NCBI RefSeq assembly: GCF_003367505.1
Contig: NZ_PXXX01000015.1
Span: 229,173-293,172 of the forward strand
Length of the DNA: 64,000 nt
DNA from: Lysinibacillus capsici
Lineage (GTDB): Bacteria > Bacillota > Bacilli > Bacillales_A > Planococcaceae
Reading direction: 5' to 3'
Made by a program: the position numbers and the translations under genes. Below, one piece after another: positions 15,609 to 23,108 of this stretch. Position 1 is the first letter of the stretch. Each line of letters opens with the position of its first letter. Below the pieces are notes generated by a model, which saw only the letters and a list, made by a program, of their open reading frames with translations, was not told where the DNA came from and ran no database searches.

Positions 15609-16547
15609 ATGAGCTTTAGGCGACCCAAAATCGCCATCATTGGCGCTGGACATACAGGTGCAACCGTAGCGTTAATGGTCGCACAGAAACAGATCGGGGA
15701 TATTGTGCTTATCGATTTACCAGACTTCGAAAATGCTGCGAAAGGGAAGGCATTAGATATTCTCCAAGCTGGACCAATAGAAAGATTTAACGTACAGGTG
15801 ACGGCTACTTCAAAGTATCAGGAAATAGCTCATGCTGATATTGTGGTTATCACGGCAGGTATTGCAAGAAAGCCTGGCATGACACGGCAGGCTTTAATTC
15901 ATACAAATGCGGCAATCATCCGCACGGTAAGCGAACAAATCAAACGTTATGCGCCAACTAGCTATATTATCGTCTTAAGTAACCCTGTCGATGCTATGAC
16001 CTATGTTTGTCTGGAAACAACGGGTTTTCCCAAAAATCGTGTCATGGGACAATCAGGTGTTTTAGATACAGCGCGCTTTAATACCTTTATCGCACAGGCT
16101 CTTCAGCTTGCTGTCGAGGATATATCGAGCTTCGTCTTGGGTGGACATGGCGATGAAATGGTGCCACTCGTTCGCTATACGTATGTCGGAGGAATACCAT
16201 TAGAAAAATTAATGCCACAAGCACAGATTGAGCAATTAGTGGAGCGAACGCGAAAAGGTGGAGGCGAAATTGTCGCCCTACTTGGCAATGGCAGTGCTTA
16301 TTATGCCCCAGCTGCCGCCATTGTCCAAATGATTGAAGCGATTGTGAAGGATCAACGGAAAGTAATGCCCATCATTACGTATTTACAGGGCGAATATCAA
16401 GTAGACAATGCCTGCATTGGTGTCCCTGTTGTTTTAGGGGGAGCTGGTATTGAAAGTGTAATTGAATTGCATTTAAACGAAGAGGAACAGCAAGCATTTA
16501 ATCATTCGCTTCACCAAGTTTATCAAACATTAGCCTATATCAAATGA
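15609..16547 (+). CDS. mdh: Malate/lactate-type dehydrogenase associated with the BMC operon
   Basis: This 312-residue LDH/MDH-family NAD enzyme has the dinucleotide motif IIGAGHTGAT, Asp at the end of the second strand (LIDLP, so NAD), the substrate loop ARKPGMTRQ where Arg favours malate over lactate, SNPVD, and the catalytic LGGHGDEM (His180). Housekeeping MDH of bacilli usually sits with citrate synthase and isocitrate dehydrogenase, so this copy is out of its usual place. The operon has no iron alcohol dehydrogenase, so this enzyme may oxidise NADH from the aldehyde dehydrogenase step. That role is inferred. It has no clear targeting helix and ends the operon. Confidence 0.85.
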   Translation: MSFRRPKIAIIGAGHTGATVALMVAQKQIGDIVLIDLPDFENAAKGKALDILQAGPIERFNVQVTATSKYQEIAHADIVVITAGIARKPGMTRQALIHTNAAIIRTVSEQIKRYAPTSYIIVLSNPVDAMTYVCLETTGFPKNRVMGQSGVLDTARFNTFIAQALQLAVEDISSFVLGGHGDEMVPLVRYTYVGGIPLEKLMPQAQIEQLVERTRKGGGEIVALLGNGSAYYAPAAAIVQMIEAIVKDQRKVMPIITYLQGEYQVDNACIGVPVVLGGAGIESVIELHLNEEEQQAFNHSLHQVYQTLAYIK

Positions 16548-16561
16548 TGCGAGCGCATGAC

Positions 16562-16591
16562 ACCATCTAATAGTGGCATGTATTAGATGGT
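16562..16591. repeat. Perfect 11-bp inverted repeat after the BMC operon
   Basis: ACCATCTAATA and TATTAGATGGT are separated by 8 nt and are not followed by a T run. It could be an mRNA-stabilising 3' hairpin or a protein site. The real terminator follows at 16608. Confidence 0.6.
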
Positions 16592-16607
16592 AGTGTACAT
16601 AGTTGAG

Positions 16608-16637
16608 GCACCTTACGATGTTGTAAAGGTGCTTTTT
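16608..16637 (+). terminator. Rho-independent terminator of the BMC operon
   Basis: GGCACCTTaC pairs with GtAAAGGTGC across a short loop and is followed by five T. It lies about 60 nt after the dehydrogenase stop codon. Confidence 0.75.
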
Positions 16638-16718
16638 GTTGTGCAAAATTTTCTTTTAATGGAAGATCGTTTTCTGTACAATTAAAAAAGTTACTACTGA
16701 TGCACAAAGGAGGATACG

Positions 16719-17252
16719 ATGAAACAAGCACTCATCATTATCGATATACAGGAGGCTTTCTTTCTAGATGGCCAGCAAAATCTTTGGAACAGTGAAGCTA
16801 TTATCAAAAATATTAATGCCTCCATTACATGGGCACGGCGCAACGAAGTACCCGTTATTTTTATTCAGCATACAGACGCAGATGATGTGGATTTTGCATT
16901 AGGTCAACCAGGCTGGGAACTGTATCATGGATTACTTAGACAGGCGGAGGATCAAGTGATTCAAAAAACAACGTGGGACGCTTTCTATCAAACGGAGCTT
17001 GCAGCTTATTTACAAGCGCATCACATCGACCAATTGATTTTCGCGGGTGCTCAAACAGAGTTTTGTCTTGATACAACAATCCGTAGTGCTTTTAGTCATG
17101 GCTACCATCATAATATTTTAATAGAAGATGCACATAGCACCTTAGATAGTAATGTACTGGCAGCACCACAAATTATTCAACATCACGAATCCATTTGGCA
17201 TAATCGTTTTGTGCGGATTCAGTCAATTGGAGGATTCCAACATGCTGATTGA
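16719..17252 (+). CDS. Isochorismatase-family cysteine hydrolase
   Basis: The 177-residue protein has the cysteine-hydrolase triad: Asp near residue 8 (IIIDIQEAFF), Lys in IQKTTWDAF and Cys116 in GAQTEFCLDTT. Family members hydrolyse amides or vinyl ethers such as nicotinamide, ureidoacrylate or isochorismate. The short form without extra domains, resembling YrdC/YddQ-type proteins, does not reveal the substrate. The start has AAAGGAGG. Its last codons overlap the next gene (a GNAT), so the two are translated together. Confidence 0.88.
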   Translation: MKQALIIIDIQEAFFLDGQQNLWNSEAIIKNINASITWARRNEVPVIFIQHTDADDVDFALGQPGWELYHGLLRQAEDQVIQKTTWDAFYQTELAAYLQAHHIDQLIFAGAQTEFCLDTTIRSAFSHGYHHNILIEDAHSTLDSNVLAAPQIIQHHESIWHNRFVRIQSIGGFQHAD

Positions 17253-17787
17253 TCAGAAAGAGCTCCAGATAAAAGAGCTATCCTATACAATTCGCTGTGC
17301 CCGACGCGAAGATGCCCAAGCCTTATCAGATTTACGCTTGCAATTAGACGGTGAAACGGAAAACTTCGATCGTGAACAGGGCGAGGCATTGATTGATCGA
17401 GCAGGCTTTGAGCAGCTTATTCAACAGGATAGCGAAAGCTCAAAAAATTTATGTTTAGTAGCGGTTGTCGGTGATCGGATCGTTGGGTTCTCAAGATGTG
17501 AGGGCTCTCCACTCAAAAGGCTTGCCCATAAAGTAACCTTTGGTGTTGGAGTCAGTAAAGAGTTTTGGGGCTATGGCATAGGAAAAGCCTTGCTGCAAGA
17601 ATCCATTGATTGGGCAGATACCAATGGTGTTCGCAAAATAGCACTAGAAGTGTTAGAAACCAATGAGAAAGCGATACAGCTCTATAAAAAAATGGGCTTT
17701 TTAGTGGAAGGCATTCTGAAAAATGATAAATGCCTTGCAGATGGCAGGTTCTATCACACGATCATTATGGGAAGATGGCAGGAATAG
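17242..17787 (+). CDS. GNAT-family N-acetyltransferase
   Basis: This 181-residue GNAT has motif A seen as GVGVSKEFWGYGIGKALLQESIDWA and the C-terminal NEKAIQLYKKMGFLVEG motif that closes the acetyl-CoA pocket. A GGAGG site precedes the ATG at 17242, which lies inside the last codons of the isochorismatase gene. Upstream in-frame extension lacks a ribosome site. The acceptor amine is unknown. A drug/metabolite exporter follows at 25 nt, so the three genes probably form one unit. Confidence 0.88.
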   Translation: MLIDQKELQIKELSYTIRCARREDAQALSDLRLQLDGETENFDREQGEALIDRAGFEQLIQQDSESSKNLCLVAVVGDRIVGFSRCEGSPLKRLAHKVTFGVGVSKEFWGYGIGKALLQESIDWADTNGVRKIALEVLETNEKAIQLYKKMGFLVEGILKNDKCLADGRFYHTIIMGRWQE

Positions 17788-17812
17788 CATCGGAGAAGGA
17801 ATTTAAAACAGC

Positions 17813-18682
17813 ATGACAAATTTTATGTATATCTTTTGTTTGATTGTCTGGGGTCTTAATTTTATTGCAGTCAAAATTCAAGGAACGCCAGTCAGTTTAG
17901 AATTATCTTTAACCTATCGTTTAGTCATGACAGCCCTTTTATTTTTCATCCTTGCTTGGTTCTTGAAACCACAGGGTAAACCACAACAGGGCGATGTACC
18001 TTTTATCATCGTTTTTGGCGTTTGTAATTTTGCATTCAGCTATTTAGCGCTGTATTATGCGACGATATGGAGCTCGGCTGCTATTGTCACATTAATTTTT
18101 TCATTAAAAGTCATACTAACACCCATCGCCCTACGGATATTTCTCAAGGAGCCATTGCATCGTCGTGTTTTAATTGGCGGTATTTTAGGCGTCATCGGCG
18201 TGGGGGTGCTGATTTATCCATCTTTACATAATATGGAGTTAAAAGGAGTGTTAATTGCCTTCGTAGGGACTGTCCTAACAGCCATTGGGGATGCAAGCTC
18301 TGCCCGAAATGCCAAGCATCAAATCAACCCGATTTATGCGAATGCCATTGGTTTTGCAGTGGGCAGTGCAGTCATGTGTGCCATTGTTTGGCTACAGGGA
18401 CAAACAGTCGTAATACCAAAATCCTTTACCTACTTATCGGCGCTCTTGTATTTAACACTTATTGCATCCTTTTTCGCATGGTTATTTTACTTAAAGCTAG
18501 TCGAACGAATTGGAGGGGCAAAAAGTGGCTATATGGTTGCATTATTCCCCGTGATTGGCGGTATTGCGTCTGTTGTCATCGGCGAATCAACACTCAGTAT
18601 TTATTTAATCTTAGGCTGTCTTTTTAGCTGCATTGGAGCTGCGATTGCCTTAGGCTTTAAAATTAAGCCTATTTTACGATGA
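17813..18682 (+). CDS. EamA/DMT-family exporter
   Basis: The 289-residue protein has ten hydrophobic helices in two EamA repeats (about residues 5-138 and 148-283). The first begins YIFCLIVWGLNFIAVKI, a typical DMT opening, and AIVTLIFSLKVILTPI is the conserved end of repeat 1. Such proteins export amino acids or metabolites through the plasma membrane. GGAGAAGG precedes the ATG. It ends a likely three-gene unit with the isochorismatase and the GNAT. The substrate is not evident. Confidence 0.88.
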   Translation: MTNFMYIFCLIVWGLNFIAVKIQGTPVSLELSLTYRLVMTALLFFILAWFLKPQGKPQQGDVPFIIVFGVCNFAFSYLALYYATIWSSAAIVTLIFSLKVILTPIALRIFLKEPLHRRVLIGGILGVIGVGVLIYPSLHNMELKGVLIAFVGTVLTAIGDASSARNAKHQINPIYANAIGFAVGSAVMCAIVWLQGQTVVIPKSFTYLSALLYLTLIASFFAWLFYLKLVERIGGAKSGYMVALFPVIGGIASVVIGESTLSIYLILGCLFSCIGAAIALGFKIKPILR

Positions 18683-18742
18683 ACGAAAACCCCTTTCCCT
18701 TCATAAACTAGAGAAGAACGCTTGAAAAGGGTGAGGGACAAA

Positions 18743-18850
18743 ATGTCATTCGTTCCATTGAATGCAATGGGTATTTTGAGAGAAAAAGATGAGGATCACT
18801 GGGACATTGATCGCTGGGAAAATGATGGTGGCAGAAGCCTAGAGGCGTAA
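18743..18850 (+). CDS. Small ORF, 35 residues, acidic
   Basis: A 36-codon frame starts with ATG after AAGGGTGAGGG and encodes MSFVPLNAMG, then a charged segment with two Trp (DHWDIDRWEND), ending in RSLEA. A terminator begins at the stop codon itself, so the transcript is built tightly around the ORF. I know no family for it. It is soluble, strongly acidic and has no membrane helix. It could be a small regulator or a leftover C-terminus; the ribosome site and abutting terminator favour a real gene. Confidence 0.55.
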   Translation: MSFVPLNAMGILREKDEDHWDIDRWENDGGRSLEA

Positions 18851-18878
18851 GGGAGACAGAAATTTGTCTCCCTTTAAA
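18849..18878 (+). terminator. Rho-independent terminator
   Basis: AAGGGAGACA pairs perfectly with TGTCTCCCTT across a 6-nt loop, followed by T-rich sequence. It abuts the stop codon of the 35-residue ORF. Confidence 0.85.
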
Positions 18879-18955
18879 TATTTTTGAAACCTTTTGATCA
18901 ATTGCTCGTATGATAAGTAGACAAGTTTTCGTTGTCAGCTATAAAAAAGGGAGAA

Positions 18956-19274
18956 ATGATTTTTTTGAACCATTGAACAAAACGATTACTATTCATTATT
19001 TACGTGATTGTCATTGCGGATGCGTATTACACAACGCTCTATATTGAACCAAAAACACCGCCGCAACACCAAACCATCAAAGCAACAGCCATCACGGTAG
19101 ACCAACTACGGTAGCAAGCCTCACAAAAGGAAGCGGACAACCCGTCGTTTGAAGCCTTTTTGCTTCAAGCAATTTCTTCAAAGCGTGGTCCAGGAATTGG
19201 TGATGCAAGAAATATTCGTAGAAGCACGAACTCCAAAGCGTGTCTATTTACATTATCAACAGCTACGTTGCTGA
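18956..19274 (+). pseudogene. Decayed gene for a small membrane-anchored protein
   Basis: An ATG after AAAAAAGGGAG opens a frame broken by TGA at 18974 and TAG at 19112, with coding-like sequence on both sides. After the first stop comes a hydrophobic stretch (RLLFIIYVIVIADAYY) and then IEPKTPPQ. After the second comes KEADNPSFEAFLLQAISS. Near 19215 a shift of frame restores a sensible end (MQEIFVEARTPKRVYLHYQQL) ending at TGA 19272. Two nonsense changes plus one frameshift suggest a dead gene of about 105 codons with an N-terminal anchor. The family is unknown. Confidence 0.5.
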
Positions 19275-19275
19275 C

Positions 19276-19301
19276 ACCCTGTACATTTACAGGGTTTTTT
19301 T
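19276..19301 (+). terminator. Rho-independent terminator
   Basis: ACCCTGTA and TACAGGGT form a perfect stem with a 4-nt loop and a seven-T run. It directly follows the decayed gene. Confidence 0.85.
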
Positions 19302-19318
19302 AATAGGAGGAGCAAAAT

Positions 19319-19741
19319 ATGAGTATGGCAACCTATATAGGCTTCAATTTTCCAGTTGAAATACAGGATGACTATACAGAAAATGAAGTTGACATAAATT
19401 ATTTTTTCTCGGTAAAAGAGAATCGCCAAATTGTACAGGCAAAGCATTTTACAACACCCTATGTATATGAAATCGAAACAAAGGGAGAGCCCATTTGGCA
19501 AATGCATAACGAAAATAAAGTGTATTCCCCCCATAACTATGAAAAAGCCAAAAGAACTTTTCACCATGTATGTGACTTTCTAAAAAAATTCCTTCCCAAA
19601 GGAGATTATTGCGAAATCTACATTTGCTGGATAGGAGAAGAAGGAGAGGAACATGAGAAAAAACTTGCACTGCTGTTAGACCAACTGTCAGTAGATGAGG
19701 TAGCAATAGTTGAGAAATGTTTGCTGATGGTGAGAAACTAA
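19319..19741 (+). CDS. Hypothetical protein, 140 residues
   Basis: I do not recognise this protein. It is soluble, acidic and of mixed alpha/beta character. The N-terminal half (about 1-60) is rich in aromatic residues and beta strands (YIGFNFPVEIQDD, INYFFSV). The C-terminal half has a helix (YEKAKRTFHHVCDFLKKFL), a strand (DYCEIYICWIGEE) and a helical end. A strong AGGAGG lies 8 nt before the ATG, so it is very likely translated. It follows a terminator and therefore has its own promoter. Confidence 0.7.
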   Translation: MSMATYIGFNFPVEIQDDYTENEVDINYFFSVKENRQIVQAKHFTTPYVYEIETKGEPIWQMHNENKVYSPHNYEKAKRTFHHVCDFLKKFLPKGDYCEIYICWIGEEGEEHEKKLALLLDQLSVDEVAIVEKCLLMVRN

Positions 19742-19774
19742 TAAAGTCTCCTATAAAATGTAATATGCTAACTT

Positions 19775-20305
19775 TTATTGATTAAATTCTATAGCTAACG
19801 ATTTATCAAGTTGTTCCCATTGTTTTACGATTGTGTTCCAAATTTGTTTAGGGAAACTATTAGTTGTATAGTTAGACAAACTTAAAACTTTTCCGATCCT
19901 TATGATATATTCTGTATCTGCTTCATCCCATTCTTCTACCTCGAATAAATCGGTTTTAGGTAAAGGTTCTAAAAAAATAAATATACGCCGAAGCATCTCT
20001 TTTTCTCCATTATTTAATACGCTACTTGCAAAATTATTTGTGATGACAGAGTCAACGATAACAACTCTTATCTTCTCTATCTGATTGATTAAAACTTGAG
20101 GATCTTGCCAATCGTTTTCTTTTTGTTTATTTATAGCTAAATTTAATTCATACAATTTTTGGTTAAGGTTATAAATAAAATATTCTTGTTTCCTTGCATT
20201 ATTGCTTGCCCATGACGCTACAAAAAATATATTCAGGAGTATGCTAATGATTAAAAATATAAATACGGCTTTATTTAACTTTGATTTTCTAATTGTTCTT
20301 TTCAA
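19775..20305 (-). CDS. Hypothetical membrane-anchored protein
   Basis: The 176-residue frame has an N-terminal anchor (basic KRTIRKSKLNK, then a hydrophobic helix about residues 12-32) and an extracytoplasmic, mostly helical domain with acidic patches. The only start in range is a TTG at 20303-20305. It directly abuts AAAGGAG with no spacer, which is poor for initiation, and no ATG or GTG follows before the anchor. Either initiation is inefficient or the 5' end has changed. AT content is higher than in the BMC region. Function unknown. Confidence 0.55.
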   Translation of the reverse strand: MKRTIRKSKLNKAVFIFLIISILLNIFFVASWASNNARKQEYFIYNLNQKLYELNLAINKQKENDWQDPQVLINQIEKIRVVIVDSVITNNFASSVLNNGEKEMLRRIFIFLEPLPKTDLFEVEEWDEADTEYIIRIGKVLSLSNYTTNSFPKQIWNTIVKQWEQLDKSLAIEFNQ

Positions 20306-20492
20306 CTCCTTTAAATTCCAATATTAAACTAATTATCTAAATGCTATCAATTGTTGGGATTTCTATCAATAATATGTTAACGTTTTTGCGGAGAGATAAG
20401 AGAAAGAGGTCAAATTAGGAAAAAATACTAAAACTAATATGTTATTATTTTAAAGAGTAAAATGCTAATAAATGGTGAAAAAGGGGAGTAGT

Positions 20493-21050
20493 ATGCATAC
20501 ACAATTCGAATTTACGGTTTTTCCTCAATTGGAAACAGAACGTTTTATTTTACGAAAAGGGATAATGGGTGATTGCCAAGATATTTTGAGACTTTATTCT
20601 AATGAAAATGTAGTGAAGTACCTGCCATTACCATTGTTTGCTTCAGTTGAAGATGCTATTGATGAAATCAATTGGTATGAGAAAATTTTTAAAGAACAAA
20701 AAGGCTTAAGATGGGTAATCGAGGAAATTCAGACCAACAAGGTGATTGGCACATGTGGCTATTTGAATTATGAAAAAGAGCATAATCGTATAGAAATTGG
20801 CTATGATTTAAACCCTGACTATTGGGGGAAGGGTGTGATGCAAGAGGCTTTAAGTTCGATCATCCACTTTGCCTTTACATCCATGGGAATCAATAAAATC
20901 GAAGCAAAAATAGAGCCAGAAAACACAGCATCTATCAAACTATTGGAAAAATTAAACTTTTCTCAAGAAGGTCTTTTGAGGCAACATGAATTTGAAAAAG
21001 GGAAGTATGTGGATCTCGCTATCTTTTCCCTATTGAAAAGTGAATATTAG
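20493..21050 (+). CDS. RimJ/RimL-type GNAT acetyltransferase
   Basis: This 185-residue protein of the RimJ/RimL class of GNATs shows LETERFILRKG at the start, KVIGTCGYLNYEKEHNRIEIGYDLNPDYWGKGVMQEAL as motif A and PENTASIKLLEKLNF as motif B. The class acetylates protein N-termini, aminoglycosides or other amines. The ATG at 20493 follows AAGGGGAG; an in-frame ATG at 20472 has no site. It is a paralogue of the protein at 48400. It appears to be monocistronic, with a weak hairpin after it. Confidence 0.85.
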   Translation: MHTQFEFTVFPQLETERFILRKGIMGDCQDILRLYSNENVVKYLPLPLFASVEDAIDEINWYEKIFKEQKGLRWVIEEIQTNKVIGTCGYLNYEKEHNRIEIGYDLNPDYWGKGVMQEALSSIIHFAFTSMGINKIEAKIEPENTASIKLLEKLNFSQEGLLRQHEFEKGKYVDLAIFSLLKSEY

Positions 21051-21059
21051 GAGGTTAGG

Positions 21060-21095
21060 AAAGTCGCTCTCATCATGAGGGTGGCTTTTAATTTT
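21060..21095 (+). terminator. Weak Rho-independent terminator
   Basis: AGTCGCTCTCAT and ATGAGGGTGGCT form an imperfect stem with G-T pairs, followed by TTTTAATTTT. Confidence 0.5.
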
Positions 21096-21226
21096 GCTAT
21101 TACTGCGAGATACATAGAGAATCAGCCATGTTAAACGTAATTATTAAATGGAAAATATTATAAAAATTAACTAGTGTAAGGTATTATTATAATAAATGGC
21201 TAACCTTCTAAAGAGGAGTGAGAGAG

Positions 21227-21826
21227 ATGAAGCTCGTAAATGTTGTATTGACAGGACTATTGATAAGTGGATTGTTAATAGGTTGTACCGAGGAAGGAGA
21301 AACGAAAGGGGAACAGGTAAAAACAGAAGAAACAACAATCAAACAAGTAGCAGCAGTAAACTCTTCGAAAATCTGGAATGATGTATCAACCCCTGAAGGC
21401 TTCAATAACTATGAGATTGAACCAACGTTGGAAGCATGGATTGCCTATCATGCCCAAGATATTAACAAAACAACAGACGTAGACGAATATTATCTAAGGG
21501 CAGATCGTCTCACGAAGGAAATGCTATATTTTAGGGTTCAAGGGGAAGACCTTCAGAAGGATTTTGAAAATTTAAATGTACTGCAGATTTTGATGGGACA
21601 TCTGGATTATGTAATATCGGTTGAGAAACAGCAAGGTCTTGATACAGCTGAGTCCTATGGAGAATTAACTAAGTGTTTTACGTATTTCACTGAATTACTT
21701 CACGATCTCAACGTAATCATCAATAACGATGGCAAGGGTGAAACATATGGGCTCACACACCAATTAGACGGGAGCAAGGTGGACGAACTCGAAAAACTTC
21801 TTTATACAGAGGCCAGAAAGGAGTAA
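21227..21826 (+). CDS. Lipoprotein of unknown function
   Basis: The 199-residue protein has a lipoprotein signal peptide with the lipobox LIGC (Cys about residue 20), followed by a charged Glu/Lys/Thr linker of about 30 residues. The mature domain (about 50-199) is helical and acidic (NYEIEPTLEAWIAYHAQD; LRADRLTKEMLYF). It is expected on the outer face of the membrane. I chose the ATG at 21227, which is 8 nt after AGGAG; a GTG at 21218 overlaps that site. No family is recognised. Confidence 0.78.
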   Translation: MKLVNVVLTGLLISGLLIGCTEEGETKGEQVKTEETTIKQVAAVNSSKIWNDVSTPEGFNNYEIEPTLEAWIAYHAQDINKTTDVDEYYLRADRLTKEMLYFRVQGEDLQKDFENLNVLQILMGHLDYVISVEKQQGLDTAESYGELTKCFTYFTELLHDLNVIINNDGKGETYGLTHQLDGSKVDELEKLLYTEARKE

Positions 21827-21873
21827 AAGCTCAAAGTGAAATATTTATTAGCAATATTGAAGGGGGAATATTT

Positions 21874-22857
21874 TTGAATAATAAACAACTAATTCCTACA
21901 AATGAAATTAAAGAAGAGTTTGAGGCTATTTTATTAGAACATGCTAGTATTGCGCATTGTGAGATTAATTTAAAAAACGGCACGATCAAAAATATACAAC
22001 GATTAGACACCCGCTATGACGAATTTGCTTTGGATATTATGAATAATGAATTTTGTTTTAGTCTAAAAGAAAAAAATAACATAAACTTTTATAGAATTAA
22101 TCTTGAAACATTTAATCAAATACATGCTATCACATTAAATTTAAATAATTATTTTTCTTCTGAAGAAATTAAGGATGAAAGCTATTATTCCAAGTTAATT
22201 TATCTTAATCCTCAATATTTATTGTATTTTATTACGAAAAGAGAAATTAACTATGGACATCCCTTTTATCAATGTATTTTTTTAGTAAACACTTCAACAG
22301 GAGAGATAAAACGATTAAATCCATTACTTCCAAACGGAGATAATTTACTTAGATTAGATACTTCCAAAAACATCTATCTAAGCAATCATAATCACTTATT
22401 ACTATTAAAAACCGGGAGAATAAGACCCTTTGAGAAACAAGCAATGTATAATGGAGTAGATATTGAAAATCCTTATCATGACCACCTAGAATCGATTTAC
22501 TTAATGGAGATTTCATCTTTAACTAACCAACAGAATTTTAATAATGCGAAATTACTATCTTTATTAAATTATTCAGGTGCCTCTGAAAACTTACGATATG
22601 AGAACAATGTTCTTTCATACGTAGTATCTGATTTTACGAACAACACTAAAGAGTTAATAAAACATGATTTGTTAGACGGGGATGTTTCAAAATTTCAAGA
22701 TGACCAATTAATACGAGATTATTTAAATTATGATTTTGAATTATTACCAAACTACTATCATTATATCTCTAAATTATCTAAACAAGATAAAGCTGATACG
22801 TTTAATCTAATTGACGATGAATTGTCGTTTAATGTAAAGCTGGATAAAATAAGCTGA
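21874..22857 (+). CDS. Hypothetical protein, AT-rich, 327 residues
   Basis: This is an unrecognised soluble protein. The sequence is rich in Asn, Ile, Leu and Tyr with repeated strand-like segments (ISLETF-like, YLMEISSLTN, NNVLSYVVSDFTN), which suggests a beta-propeller or similar beta fold, though no clear repeat unit is visible. Base composition is more AT-rich than in flanking metabolic genes, a hint of transfer. The TTG start follows AAGGGGGA. It lies 48 nt after the lipoprotein gene on the same strand, so the two may be co-transcribed. Confidence 0.65.
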   Translation: MNNKQLIPTNEIKEEFEAILLEHASIAHCEINLKNGTIKNIQRLDTRYDEFALDIMNNEFCFSLKEKNNINFYRINLETFNQIHAITLNLNNYFSSEEIKDESYYSKLIYLNPQYLLYFITKREINYGHPFYQCIFLVNTSTGEIKRLNPLLPNGDNLLRLDTSKNIYLSNHNHLLLLKTGRIRPFEKQAMYNGVDIENPYHDHLESIYLMEISSLTNQQNFNNAKLLSLLNYSGASENLRYENNVLSYVVSDFTNNTKELIKHDLLDGDVSKFQDDQLIRDYLNYDFELLPNYYHYISKLSKQDKADTFNLIDDELSFNVKLDKIS

Positions 22858-22982
22858 GAGAATTTTAACTAGTTATAAGCATCTGTAATGGAGTTATGGA
22901 TTACATAGGAGGCAGAATAAACCACTCTCCGATGAAGTGACTGCATAGGATAGATACAATTATTTTCATTAGGAAGCTATTT

Positions 22983-23034
22983 GGCATGGATTCGATAGTC
23001 TATCGAGATTCATGTCTTTTAATTTTGCTTTCAT
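22983..23034 (+). terminator. Rho-independent terminator
   Basis: GGCATGGAT-TCGATAG pairs with CTATCGAGATTCATGTC across a minimal loop and is followed by TTTTAATTTT. It ends the lipoprotein/ORFan transcript. Confidence 0.75.
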
Positions 23035-23060
23035 CCATGCTAAAGATATTTCTCATAAAC

Positions 23061-23095
23061 AAAAAAGATTGAAGCCCATTAGCCTCAATCTTTTT
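23061..23095 (-). terminator. Terminator downstream of fumC (bidirectional form)
   Basis: AAAAAGATTGAaG and CcTCAATCTTTTT form a stem with A and T runs on either side, so it can act on both strands. It lies 14 nt after the fumC stop. Confidence 0.8.
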
Positions 23096-23108
23096 ATGGT
23101 CGCTTTCA

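Noticed and set aside
16562..16591. Inverted repeat as an attachment site or terminator
   Set aside because: No integrase, tRNA or second copy is visible, and no T run follows, so it is listed only as a repeat.
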